Source of the DNA: Chara braunii
Lineage: Eukaryota; Streptophyta; Charophyceae; Charales; Characeae
Assembly: GCA_003427395.1 (NCBI GenBank)
Contig: BFEA01000069.1
Location: 1,701,395-1,729,911 of the forward strand
Direction: 5' to 3'
DNA length: 28,517 nucleotides
Each line of letters starts with the position of its first letter. Positions within the stretch are counted from its first letter, which is position 1. The notes under the pieces were generated by a model. That model was given only the letters and a program-made list of their open reading frames with translations. It had not been told where the DNA came from and did no database searches. Positions 8,171 to 17,727 of this stretch are shown piece by piece. A program made the position numbers and the translations under genes.

Positions 8171-10230
8171 CAATGAATGATATGAGCCACACTGTAGCAG
8201 CTATTAATAGTTGTTTGACTTGGCCTTGGTTTGCTTATACGGCCTGTCTGCTGCATGAATTTTGGTGGTTCTTTCAGACTTTTCCCTGGGACGCTACTGC
8301 AAAATTGGACTTTGGGCTTGGACTTTTCTTGTTGGGTACCAGTTCAACTTTTACCGTTCTGCCTGTACGATACCGGCAAGACAACGACTTACAACGTTTC
8401 GGCTTCCTACGGACGTAAGGACCCTAACGACCCTAACTGGAACTCAACTACTGGGACAGGTGGGACTTGGACCATCTGGGACTAGGACACTATGGGACCC
8501 CGGAATCGGGACTCGGGTGTTTGCGACCTGAAATCCTTTCACCATAGGGTTCTATCAGGCAGCCACCCAGAGGAGGACTCGGAGAGAAACCGCTATTTCG
8601 TTTTGGACATGTTTCTTAACGGAGACTGGAGTGAGAAGGGAAGGGTGATGGGCACACAGAAAATCAATCCTTCCTTGGGAAGGAATCAATGTTGTGAGGG
8701 CTCCCTGGGCCGTAACGTGGGTAGGTGTCATGAGTGGGTTTCATTGTGTACTTCTGACTTGCCGGTGGAATAGGGACCGAGTTGATGCTCCACTGAGTGG
8801 ATACGGAGCCAGAGTCACAAAGCCCTCTGATTGGAAATGAGGCAGAACAAACTCCCAAAATCCCCTGGACCAACAAACTTTAAAACAATAAGACCACTCA
8901 AGATCAGAAGCCTTGAGTTGCCAGAACGTACTCAACACTACCTGTCAAATATCATTGGATACACATCAGAAGACGGAACACTGACCCGAATAGTTCTGAT
9001 CTCTGCAAATCTTGCTCCAACCAAGAACAAGAACATAATATCCACCATGCAGTAATATCATACTAATATATAAGGAGAAAACAACATACCGGGCAAGAGC
9101 ATTTGAACTACGGAGTTAGTTACTCACATCCCCTCTTCTGGAACACCCTCTTCAACGACTCTTGTGGACCGATATTCCCTCTTATTTCATCAAAACCTGA
9201 ACGGATTTGGTAGGAAAGGTGGCATTATTGGCATTGGGCAGTATGGAAGGAGAGATGCAGCATTCCGCTGGACGACGCAAGGAACTCCGTAGAAATATCT
9301 ACGGTAACTATGAGGTAGAGAGATCTGGGATGCTTTAGGGTGGGCATCCCAAGGGACAGCCAAGGTTTGCTGCTGGGACGACGCTGGTCGGAGCTGGGGC
9401 GAGTTGTGTTGCCCTGTAACCCAACAGGGTGGGGGCGTGAGGCCTGGAAGAGCTCAGCAGGGAGTAAGACTGTGTTGGAAAGTCTTAGAAGGGCGTGTTA
9501 GGAATTCTGAGGGTTGTGAGCATTCGTAGGACCTATGTGGCAACCTACCGCATGAGTAGTTCCTTAATAGGTCATTAGACATTCATAGACTGATCTCAGT
9601 CAAAGCCGGGTAATGGCCCCGGTATCTCAAATGATCTCAAATGTTCTTAATGATCTGTACAATTCGATATGGGACGTTGGGCCCGGTTCCCAACACGTGG
9701 AAAAAAAAAAAAAAAAACAGAACAAAAAGTTTAAAAAACGATATTTGCATTACCAAGGAGAATATTATATGACTATAAATCTATTGGTCTTGCGCTGCAA
9801 ACATTACCAGTTCGTTGAAGATATTGGATGTCAAATTACAACCAAATGGCTTCCAAAATAAATCCTGTAAAGTCCTATAAGCCGGATGCGATGTCTCGTT
9901 GGGAATAAACAAGGACAGTGCTTCCTCATTCCGCTAGTGCGTTCTTGGACGAAAACATAGGAAATTTGAAATTATTTGGGAGTTATTTAATTGCAGTGCA
10001 ATGCATTTAGAGTAGTCCAAGCAGCTACAGAGGTTGTAATTCTTTCAGAATCTCGACAGCTAAAGTTCGGGTTGCAACATCGGTTGGCAGTTTCGGCTTT
10101 CAAAGCCCTTTATTTTTTGACCCCTTGCTGTGTTTCTGGGAAAAACATTTTTGGCCGCTTTCTTTACTCTCTTTTACTGCTGGCCGAAACCAGCTACACT
10201 AACAAGGGCTAAAACTCATAATTTCCAAAA
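8171..10230. other. Unassigned intergenic sequence
   Basis: Several 60-90 codon frames overlap without domain signatures. A low-complexity GGGAC/ACTGGG stretch lies at about 8420-8520. An A17 run (9701-9717) follows GGCCCGGTTCCCAACACGTGG, recalling the A-tail contexts at 94 and 27848 but without the TATGTTATG module. Nothing else is supportable. Confidence 0.4.
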
Positions 10231-10234
10231 TTTC

Positions 10235-10280
10235 CAAACATTTCATTCAAACCCAACATTTTTTTTTTTGGGGTTTTCAC
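10235..10280. mobile_element. Terminus related to the 1284-2240 TIR element
   Basis: CAAACCCAACA, a T run and then GGGGTTTTCACGAATCC match the right end of the 1284-2240 element (CAAACCTAACA ... GGTTTTCACGAATCG), including a degraded version of its subterminal hairpin. Satellite starts 13 bases later. The other end is not securely identified; AAAACAC near 7304, at the end of the previous satellite, is only a weak candidate. Confidence 0.45.
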
Positions 10281-10292
10281 GAATCCTATGTT

Positions 10293-10640
10293 TATAGTCC
10301 TATATCCAATGGTGCTGCGATATAATCCTATATCCACTACTGCTGCGATTTAGTCCTAAATCCAACAGTGCTGCGATATAGTCTGATATCCACCGGTGCT
10401 TCAATATGGTCCTATATCCACTACTGCTGTGATTTAGTCCTAAATCCAGCGGTGCTGCGATTATCCACCGATTTTGCGATGTAGTCATTTATCCACCGAT
10501 ATAGTCCCTTATCCACCGGTGTTGTGATAAAGTTATATTTTCACTGGTGCTGCGATTTAGACCTAAATCCAATACTGCTGCGATTTAGTCTTGTATCCCC
10601 TACTGCTGCTTGTTTAGTCCTCTTTTCACTACTCCTGCTG
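10293..10640. repeat. 28-bp satellite array, about 13 units
   Basis: Units such as TATAGTCCTATATCC followed by a 4-base variable part and GTGCTGCGA repeat with exact 28-base spacing from 10293 to 10460. Two shortened units of 19 and 20 bases follow (10461-10499), then 28-base units to about 10611 and a degenerate last unit. The GCGATATAGTCCTATATCC core is shared with the large satellite at 197-3440, so the two arrays are relatives. Confidence 0.9.
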
Positions 10641-11130
10641 TAAATTCGTATTTCCACTGTTGTTGTTGTTTAAGTCTCGTATCCATTGTTGTTGCTGCCT
10701 CTAATGTTGTTGCTGCTCTCCTTTTATTGGTTGTTGCCTCTTGTTTTTTTATCCATTGTTATTGCTACTGTTGTCGTTAAGCCCTGAATCAGGTGGCGAT
10801 GTGGCAATGTTGCTGCCACTGTTGTCGATGTTGTTGCACTTAGATGTTGCCCTTGCTGCTATTGCCACTGTTTCTCTCCTTGAATGACTTCTTCTGCTAG
10901 TTTTGTTGCCGCCACTCTTTCTGATATTGCAGCATTTAAGTACTGCCCCTAGTGTTCTTGTTGCCACTGTTGCCACTGATATTGTCCTTAAACGGCTATT
11001 GATGTTGTTGTTGCCACCACTGCTGTTGTTGGCTTTGCTCGTCTTTCCGCCACTGATGCTATTGCGGTCTCTGCCGGTTTTGCTTCTGCTGCTGCTTTTG
11101 TTCCCGCCTCCGCCATTGCTGATGCTGGCG
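10641..11130. repeat. CTG/GTT-rich degenerate satellite
   Basis: TGTTGTTGTTGCTGCC-type sequence without a clear fixed period. ORFs on both strands here (Asn/Ser-rich on minus, Leu-rich on plus) are translations of the repeat. A GATATTGTCCTTAAACGG at about 10978 echoes the CGATATAGTCC core. Confidence 0.7.
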
Positions 11131-11395
11131 CCATAGAAGTAGGTAAGCTGTTGGTTTTCTCTGTCCAAAATCTGCATTGGTTTAGGAGAAAATTTTTGGT
11201 GAGTTAATAGTGTCCAAGAGTGTTATCTTTAGGGTTTGACAGCAGTTCATTTTCCTCTCCTTGAACTACTGCAAGGGTCGTTTTTTTATTCCCCTTCGGT
11301 TTTCAGATGATCGTCTGTTTGTCAAAGTAGTTAGTATGATAATCAGCGATTAGCCAAAGAAGTTACAAACCGTATTTCTCAGTCACTATTTTTTC

Positions 11396-11497
11396 GCAGG
11401 ATAATGAGACATTTCGCAGGGTCGGTTTTGTCCGAGCCTTGCCTCTTTATGTCTTGAGACGCCACTTTTGGCAGGATAGTGAGACATTTCACAGGTA
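11396..11497. repeat. Direct repeat, 75-bp spacing
   Basis: GCAGGATAATGAGACATTTC at 11396 recurs as GCAGGATAGTGAGACATTTC at 11471, each followed by RCAGG. Two copies only; no function is evident. Confidence 0.8.
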
Positions 11498-11689
11498 CTT
11501 CTCGGTTGCCTCTTTTTGGCAAGACTGTTCATTGTTTCTGGTTGATATCACACTTTGCAGTACGAGACACTTTGGATTTTTAGCTATGTTACCAGTTATC
11601 CGATGGCAGGACGTCCTGGCCGGATGTCCTAGGCGGATAGTCAGGGGGGTCCCGGACGTCCAAGCCCGGACAACTCCATTCTTAGCAAT

Positions 11690-11872
11690 TAAATGCACGA
11701 AAAAATTAAAAAAATTGGAGGTGCCTTTAATTTTATTTGTTATTTTAAAATTGACAACGAATTTCGATATCATCCCAAGACAAAAGTTGTCTAGTTTATG
11801 TTTCTGCATAACATAGTTTTTTTTCATATTCATATTTTTTGGAGGACTTTGTTTTTTTTTTTTTTTTTTTTT
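11690..11872 (-). repeat. A-tailed dispersed repeat family (copy 2)
   Basis: Read on the minus strand: A21 (11872-11852), spacer, CTATGTTATGCAGAAAC, then ACAACTTTTGTCTTGGGATG, ATATCGAAATTCGTT and AT-rich sequence. It aligns with 27885-27990 (ATATGTTATGGGGAAAA, AAGATTTGTCTAGGCATT, ATATCCGAATTCCTT) over about 100 bases with substitutions and small gaps. The start of the window is a third copy. Confidence 0.65.
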
Positions 11873-12550
11873 AGAAAAAGAAAAAGAAAAGGAACAAGAA
11901 AACAGAAGAAGACGACGGAAGGCCTCGAACGGACGCTGACTCATACACAACTGTTGCCGAGATCCGTGATCCGACTAATCACTATGGAGTCCTCCTGCAG
12001 ACCGTGGCATGAGCAACTTCGTAAAGTTTATCGCGTCTCTTCAAATCTCTTTCACTGTACACCAAAAGAAACCGGACTTGCATCACCTCTGGAAGTCATT
12101 CGTCTCTTCACCGAATATTGATAGATTCCCCATCGTCGTGCTTCACTCCCCCGAACAGCCAGTTTCAACACGCCCGCCACTTCAACAAACACATAGGTAC
12201 GACAGAGTAGTTAAGCACCTGCTACCCCATACTCAGGTCCCAAGGCCCATCCGGTAAGCAGATGGTTTTCAAACCCCCTGGCAGTTCCGCGCTCCCCCTA
12301 TCATGCATCAACATATCCACAATCCCCCAAAGTACTCATACGCTTAACGCCATGATTCCCCGATCATAGTGCTGAAGATGAAGCCATGTCCATGTCTCCG
12401 TGGTCGGATGCAGCAATTGTACCGATGACAATGGGCCCCCAGCAACCGTAGTCACACCATGTGCGTCGCTACTGAATAGCACAGGCTAGGTCATTCCCCT
12501 GTGAGGAGTCACAAGCCCCAGATAACAAAACCAGCGTTGTTTAGAACAGA
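11873..12550. other. Unassigned sequence, possible SINE-like body
   Basis: On the minus strand the A21 tail is preceded by a 130-base block with CGTTCGAGGCC, a weak match to a Pol III B box, and no secure A box or flanking duplication. The rest shows no gene. ORFs at 11798-12257 are short and without domains. Confidence 0.25.
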
Positions 12551-12608
12551 GTCAAATGGCATCCTTAATCGTAGATATAGGCAGGTCATGAGACCCACCC
12601 CTACTAGC

Positions 12609-13221
12609 TAGCATGAAAGCGTTGTGGCGCCTAGAATAACTACTATGCAGGGAGGAGGAAATGCCACCGTGTTTGTCGGGCATGTGAGAGGAGTTTGCGC
12701 CAGCCATGGCGAAAGCACGGTATAAGCGCACACAACAAAAAGAGACGCATACAGCAATGGTAGGAATAACAGCTGACATACAAGGGTAAAAGACAAAAGA
12801 TGCCACACCCAACCCATATTAACATCCATGGCGACTTGAAAGAAAGATACAAGAACCCGTTCAATTATCCATGAACTATCTGCCCGTCACGTGCAGTCAT
12901 TCGGGGCTACCCCTTCAGGCTCTGCACCATCTAGAGGTAGGTGCAAGAGGAATACTACAGTTGCAACGGACTACTGAAAGGCGCATGATCGTCTGCGTAT
13001 CGAGGAAGGCCAAGAAGGTCAGATAAGCGAAGCAGACGACGGTAAAAAGCACAACCAGGTGGAAGGCGATGATCAGGTCCATCTTGGAAGTCCCGACCAA
13101 AACAGATCCACCGACGAATTATCACAAGGGAGATGCTGGAAGTGAATCCTATGAGGGCACAAATGACATCAACAATCAAGGATAAACAGCATGCACACAA
13201 CAACAAGCAAGATTCGAACAA
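12609..13221 (-). pseudogene. Hydrophobic coding fragments, possible membrane protein remnant
   Basis: Three hydrophobic stretches lie in order on the minus strand: LLLCACCLSLIVDVICALIG (13221 side), LIIAFHLVVLFTVVCFAYLT with a GC-rich third-base pattern (about 13085-13000), and HLLSFTLVCQLLFLPLLYAS to LFVVCAYTVL (about 12805-12710). They are in different frames. Pyrimidine tracts ending in AG (CCTACCTCTAG; TGTATCTTTCTTTCAAG) could be splice acceptors. A multi-span membrane protein with small exons, or its decayed copy, would fit. T-rich DNA also yields hydrophobic translations by chance, so this is tentative and no family is named. Confidence 0.3.
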
Positions 13222-13426
13222 ATCGTTAAATCAGGCATAGGTGGGTTAGTACATCCATTATAAGAGAGAGAGGAGGAGGAAGAGGGGAAGAGGGAGAGAT
13301 GGGAGTAAGAAGAAGAGGTTTTCAAAGCGAAGGTCCCAATTCAGTCAAGCGGCTCATGTCTGCCGACATATGGAAGGAAGGTAGTGGATCAAGCCCTTAA
13401 GTTACTCTTCACCAACCTCCACAATT
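13222..13426. other. Purine-rich tract and 5' flank of the LTR element
   Basis: GAGAGAGGAGGAGGAAGAGG-type sequence at about 13264-13310 precedes the LTR element. No gene is seen. Confidence 0.6.
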
Positions 13427-14329
13427 TGCTCTTTAGAATTTGTATGGTTGGACGTTGTAGTCCGTGGCAGCCGTCAAAATCAAACCCCTTGATTTTTCTC
13501 CAAGCTCTAGATGATGGAGCTGGTCTCCAGGGTGATAAGAGACAATTGCCACCACAGGTATGAACCTGTGTACCACCCACTCTTCGCAGGGTGCAGAAGA
13601 GGGTGTGGTTCTCAACCGCACTTGGCAGTTGTCCAGCGTCGAGAGATCAATCCCTCAAGGCGCGTGTCAACCGACAATTGAGTGTCGAATGCGACCCTCG
13701 AGATCAACGAGGACCGCATGAGTATGTGTACTACATAGTACGCCATCATTGTGACTGCTTTTATTTGCTTGCATTGCGAGTCAATATGAGATAGCCCTGC
13801 GCCCACGCGGTTTTATACTAAATCCCGCGCACGACGCCTATCCGATTTCCACATCAGAGAATTGTGGGATGGCTACTAAGGGACTAGGAGTGTTGTCGCG
13901 TGGTTTGTTCAGTGTCGTTCTGTGCGTGTGTGTGTGTGCTCTTTTATTTTTATGTTCTTTAGAGTGGTATATGTGTGGTGTGTGGGATGCGTCCTAGTCA
14001 ACCGACAACGAGTCACGCTTGGGACCTCAGCCCCCCAAGGCGTCGGTTCGCGTGCGGGTCCGATAGAGGCGTAAACCGCGTGTACCCCCTATGCTACAGC
14101 AAACGAGAAACGCCCTCGGTGGGTCCACCTCTACGATTGCAGCTGATTAGCTTTCGTACTGTGGACTGGTAGCTCGGCGGGGATGTGCCCACCGAAGGGA
14201 GGTAACAGGTCCCGTAAGGTGGAGGTAAGTCGTGCCTCGTGTAAGCCCTATCTTGTCGTAGGGGCTCGCGAGAGGTATGGCTGGCACACTCAGCCAGAGC
14301 GGTTTGCGGAAGCTCTATATGTATTCGAA

Positions 14330-14634
14330 CAGCCATTTCGTCAAAACGGACATATTATATTTTTTGAACGAAATCAAAACTGACTTTTTTTGCCAAAATC
14401 TGGTCGAATTTTTTTGCTCCTGGGGATCCGGCGTTCCCAAGACGCCGGACCCCCTACATGTATCTGGTCAATGGTTGAGACCAAATACAAAAAANNNNNN
14501 NNNNNNNNNNNNNNNNNNNNNNNNNNNNNNNNNNNNNNNNNNNNNNNNNNNNNNNNNNNNNNNNNNNNNNNNNNNNNNNNNNNNNNNNNNNNNNNNNNNN
14601 NNNNNNNNNNNNNNNNNNNNNNNNNNNNNNNNNN

Positions 14635-14677
<43 letters not shown>

Positions 14678-14832
14678 TCTGGACTCAACCATAGACCAAA
14701 TACATGTAGGGGGTCCGGCGTTTTGGGAACGCCGGACCCCCAGGAGGAAAAAGTTCCGACCGGATTTAGGCAAAAAAATCAGTTTTGATTTCGTTCAAAA
14801 AATATAATATGTCCGTTTTGACGAAATGGCTG
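14330..14832. mobile_element. Foldback / MITE-like element with CAG...CTG ends and 8-bp target duplication
   Basis: The two arms are long inverted repeats of about 155 bp beginning CAGCCATTTCGTCAAAACGG and ending with its complement. Each arm also contains its own palindrome, GGTCCGGCG...CGCCGGACC. The centre is a 6-base A run, 140 N and A40. Flanks are TATTCGAA (14322-14329) and TTTTCACG (14833-14840). The empty site in the 3' LTR reads TATTCGCG followed by ACAAGGATC, so removing the element and one 8-mer restores the LTR exactly. An 8-bp duplication with CAG ends fits a hAT-type MITE. Confidence 0.8.
14495..14634. other. Assembly gap of 140 N
   Basis: The gap lies between A runs at the centre of the foldback element. 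The inverted arms and homopolymer probably stopped assembly. The true centre sequence and its length are unknown. Confidence 0.98.
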
Positions 14833-14924
14833 TTTTCACGACGAGGATCGAACCAACTCCTTCGTGACGAGGTCGGGAGGGTTCCGCCCCGCTTGTGCGG
14901 CGCTGGACCGATGCACTCGACAGG

Positions 14925-14943
14925 TGGCGCCGTTGCCGGGGAT
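14925..14943 (+). promoter_or_regulatory. Primer-binding site, tRNA-Asp
   Basis: TGGCGCCGTTGCCGGGGAT, two bases after the 5' LTR's terminal CA, is the exact complement of the 3' end of plant-type tRNA-Asp including CCA. It would prime minus-strand DNA synthesis. Confidence 0.88.
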
Positions 14944-17003
14944 AACGCTTGTGTGTCGTTGTCCCTGTTGGAACGACATCCGGGTATAAGAATGAGAGCA
15001 CTAGGCAAAATGGGGAGTTCTCTTTGGAATTTTAGAGTTAAACGATTGATGGTACTGGATGGAGAGCAAATGAGAGTTGATTGTGAGAGTTGGTTTTGAC
15101 TAGTGCAGCAAAGGGGATGCATGAGGGATAGACATTTTGACTATTCGCTCACTTACTATGACGAGTATGATGGTAGTTGACATTGGTACTCCTTCTGACG
15201 CTGAATAGTTGGTAGGTTTGGATTATGCTTTGTACAAGTTGATATGACCAAGATAGGATGACGAGGTATCAACATGACTAAGCATGATGGTTGTGGGAGT
15301 TGGCCCTATAAGGTACCTACTATGGTCGAAAGGGTTATCTGAGTGGTTATGAGAGCAACTTGATGCTTTTGCACTAGAACGAGGTTGAGGATGTGTAAAG
15401 GGGCTTATCAAGTTAGAAGTCGTCAAGCGACTTCAAGGAGAGTTAGACTAATAAGGTAGATGCGATGAATAACGAATTATGACCTTAATGGAGAGGACTA
15501 TGGAAAGTAGTGGATCTGCATGGCACCTTTTCAGCAAACTATATATTTGATCCTAGAGGCAGTTGGGATAACAGTAAAAGGGTTAACACTTAGACTGTTT
15601 TGCTAACTTTTGATAAAGCAACGAGTTGTAGTTGATGTTAGACCTTCGTTTGAACCTTTCCAGGCTTGGACCATCCACTTGAGTCTATGGGTTGGAGCTA
15701 AGGAATTGGGATTATCCTCTTCTAAGGGCTTTTCTTTTGAGTTGTATGTTGAACTCATCCATATATGTCATATTTTTATGTAAATAAACGTGCCTAATGT
15801 CTAATTATGTGAGACTATCTGCTTGATGATTATACTTTTTTAATGGTTATCCTTGTCAGGAATATTTACATGGGCTATGTATCTGAAGTATGTATTTGAA
15901 CTTACTTGTTTGCAATGATTTATATGAGCGTCTCAAGTCCAAGTGTGAACTTATGGTTGTTTAGTAAAGTTTGAGTGTTTGGATTGTTCTTCAAAGAGAG
16001 CTAGGGGCATTGTGCAGAGTCCACATCTGATGCGGATTCAAAGATGAATGGAATGACCATTTCCTTGAGATACGTTTTTTCTCATAGAATGGTTAATGTG
16101 TAAGATCTACCCTAAGGAAGGTTGCAATCCTATGTTATTGTTCACCTTAGAGATCGCTTTGAAGAAACTATAATTTTGTCTTGTAGGTAGTAGTGAGACC
16201 CACACCGGAACCATGTTCCTGGTCCATAGTGGGGTGTTCTTGTTATATCTCCTGTGATAAAATAACTACACTACTACTGAATAGGAGGAAAGTTATTGAG
16301 CCTTGTTAGACCATGGTCTGTAAGGGAAGCAGCTACTACTTGCCACAGGAAAGTAGGGGGTGAATCCCCAACTATTTGTGTGTCAAGTGCGTTTACCAGC
16401 ACAGGACGGGACAGTATATCCCGACGCGTGTGTGGTGAGGTTGCTTACCTTGTCAGCAAGGGTCTGCAAGGAGCGAGTGTTGGAATCGAAGGGAGAAGCG
16501 GTGAGGCTTGATCCTTGGGCGGAGCTCAGAAATTTGAGATGCTATCCTTTCTAAAGAGGATTACACTCAGTCTTCCCCTCGTCACAGTAGACTTCTGTCA
16601 AAGTTAGGGAGTAGAGTGGTATACTCTTACTGCTATTTGTATCTGAAGGTGTTTATCATGACCAAACTTTATCTAGATTGTGTTATTATGATGTATTTGT
16701 ATATATTTTTAGTTATTTAGCCAGTTGCGTATAATGTCAATGTTTTTTCTGGTAAGCATTATTGATGTAAGATACTGACATAATATATCATTGTCTATGA
16801 GTTTATTGTTATGAAATTTTTATATATGTTAACGTATTATTACTGTGATATATTATTTATTTTTTTTAAGTTGGATAGTCGTAAGCGTTGGAAATGATGA
16901 ATTTTAGTGAAAGATGACTTGAGGCTAAGGGTTTAGAAGTAGGGATTGTATAGTGCGATTGTAAGCATGGTAACGGAAAGCGTATGCTTAACGTTTTCTG
17001 TGA
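14944..17003 (+). other. LTR element leader, no gene seen
   Basis: About 2 kb of AT-leaning sequence between the primer-binding site and the first coding-like remnant. A short open frame at 16296-16511 has no recognisable features. I see no packaging signal that can be claimed. Confidence 0.5.
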
Positions 17004-17727
17004 TGGACAGAACCCAGACCAGAGCAAAGGCAACTCAGGATGCCTTATGCAAAGGAAGATCCTAACATGGTCTTGCCTAATAAAAAGGAAGATGGGCTCG
17101 AGGTATCCTTGTCGAGGAGAGTCAAGGAAGGAGAGTATATCTCTTCCTGGTGGGGCACATTGATGGACGTGGGTATCTTCGCCTGGATCGAGTCTGGTTT
17201 TGATGATGATTAAGGCAGTGCGATCGTGAGGGTGACCCTATACGCCTCCTCGTCATTCTGGGTCAAACATGAGGTTGAGTTGGCATTTGGGCACGGGAGC
17301 ATGCTTGCGAGGCCATTAAGGATAGTTGAGGTAACTGCGGCAAAATGGGCAAGAGGAAGGGTCCATGAGAGGGAAAAGTGAGTGGTAACCCAAATATAGA
17401 AGTCAAGCATGCCGATGAATTTCAGCTTCCTTCAGCCCCGTTACGAATCATTCTGCCTGAATTTCTCGTAGAGGAGTGTTTTGGGGGACAGGGGAGAGTA
17501 GAGGCCGCAGCAGCAGCCGCTGTGGGGCGCGAAAGTGGGGATATGCGCGATACACGTGCGAGCTGATATATGGTTTGTACTTGGACCAAAGATTTCTACC
17601 CCATAGTCAAGAACTCAGGAGTCTAGCCAATATTGTTGACGTTTATGCGGACTCCCACGATTCAGATGAAAGGGGTGTAGACTGGGACGAGGTTCGGGCA
17701 GTAGCGGGCCGAAAGAGGGTGCCCTGA
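17004..17727 (+). pseudogene. Decayed ORF inside the LTR element (gag-position)
   Basis: Frame 3 is open from 17004 with MPYAKEDPNMVLPNKKEDGL, ...SLSRRVKEGEYISSWWGT and ESGFDDD to TAA at 17211, then continues in the same frame with VTLYASSSFWVKHEVELAFG and ARGRVHEREK to TGA at 17379. Coding-like sequence moves to frame 2 (SAPLRIILPEFLVEECFGGQ, an Ala run, to 17566) and then frame 1 (SLANIVDVYADSHDSDERGV, to 17727). Total is about 240 residues with one nonsense codon and two shifts. Its position after the leader suggests gag, but no zinc knuckle or family signature is seen. Confidence 0.4.

Larger units (their letters stand above)
13427..14922 (+). repeat. 5' LTR (interrupted by a MITE)
   Basis: From TTTGCTCTTTAGAATTTG to GCACTCGACA it aligns with 26755-27733 at high identity (about nine bases in ten by eye) once 14330-14832 and an 8-bp duplication are removed. 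Net length is about 985 bp. A TATA-like GGTTTTATACTA lies near 13810 and is conserved in the 3' LTR, so it is a candidate promoter. Short ORFs inside are not genes. Confidence 0.8.

Noticed and set aside
8420-8445. Telomere-like ACCCTAACGACCCTAAC
   Set aside because: Only two imperfect copies in a GGGAC/ACTGGG low-complexity stretch; not a telomeric array.
11600-11670. GGACGTCC repeats suggesting an inverted repeat
   Set aside because: Short palindromes recur (GGACGTCC twice) but the surrounding arms do not pair over a convincing length.
11873-12010. tRNA-derived SINE on the minus strand ending in A21
   Set aside because: Only a weak B-box-like CGTTCGAGGCC is present. I could not find a secure A box or target duplications.
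14277-14807. Long ORFs spanning the N gap
   Set aside because: They run through unknown bases and poly(A), translating as X and Lys/Phe runs. They reflect the inverted arms of the MITE.
14840-14865. tRNA-like GGTTCGATCC on the minus strand in the LTR
   Set aside because: The flanking bases do not form a T-arm or acceptor stem, and the 3' LTR has a different sequence at this place.
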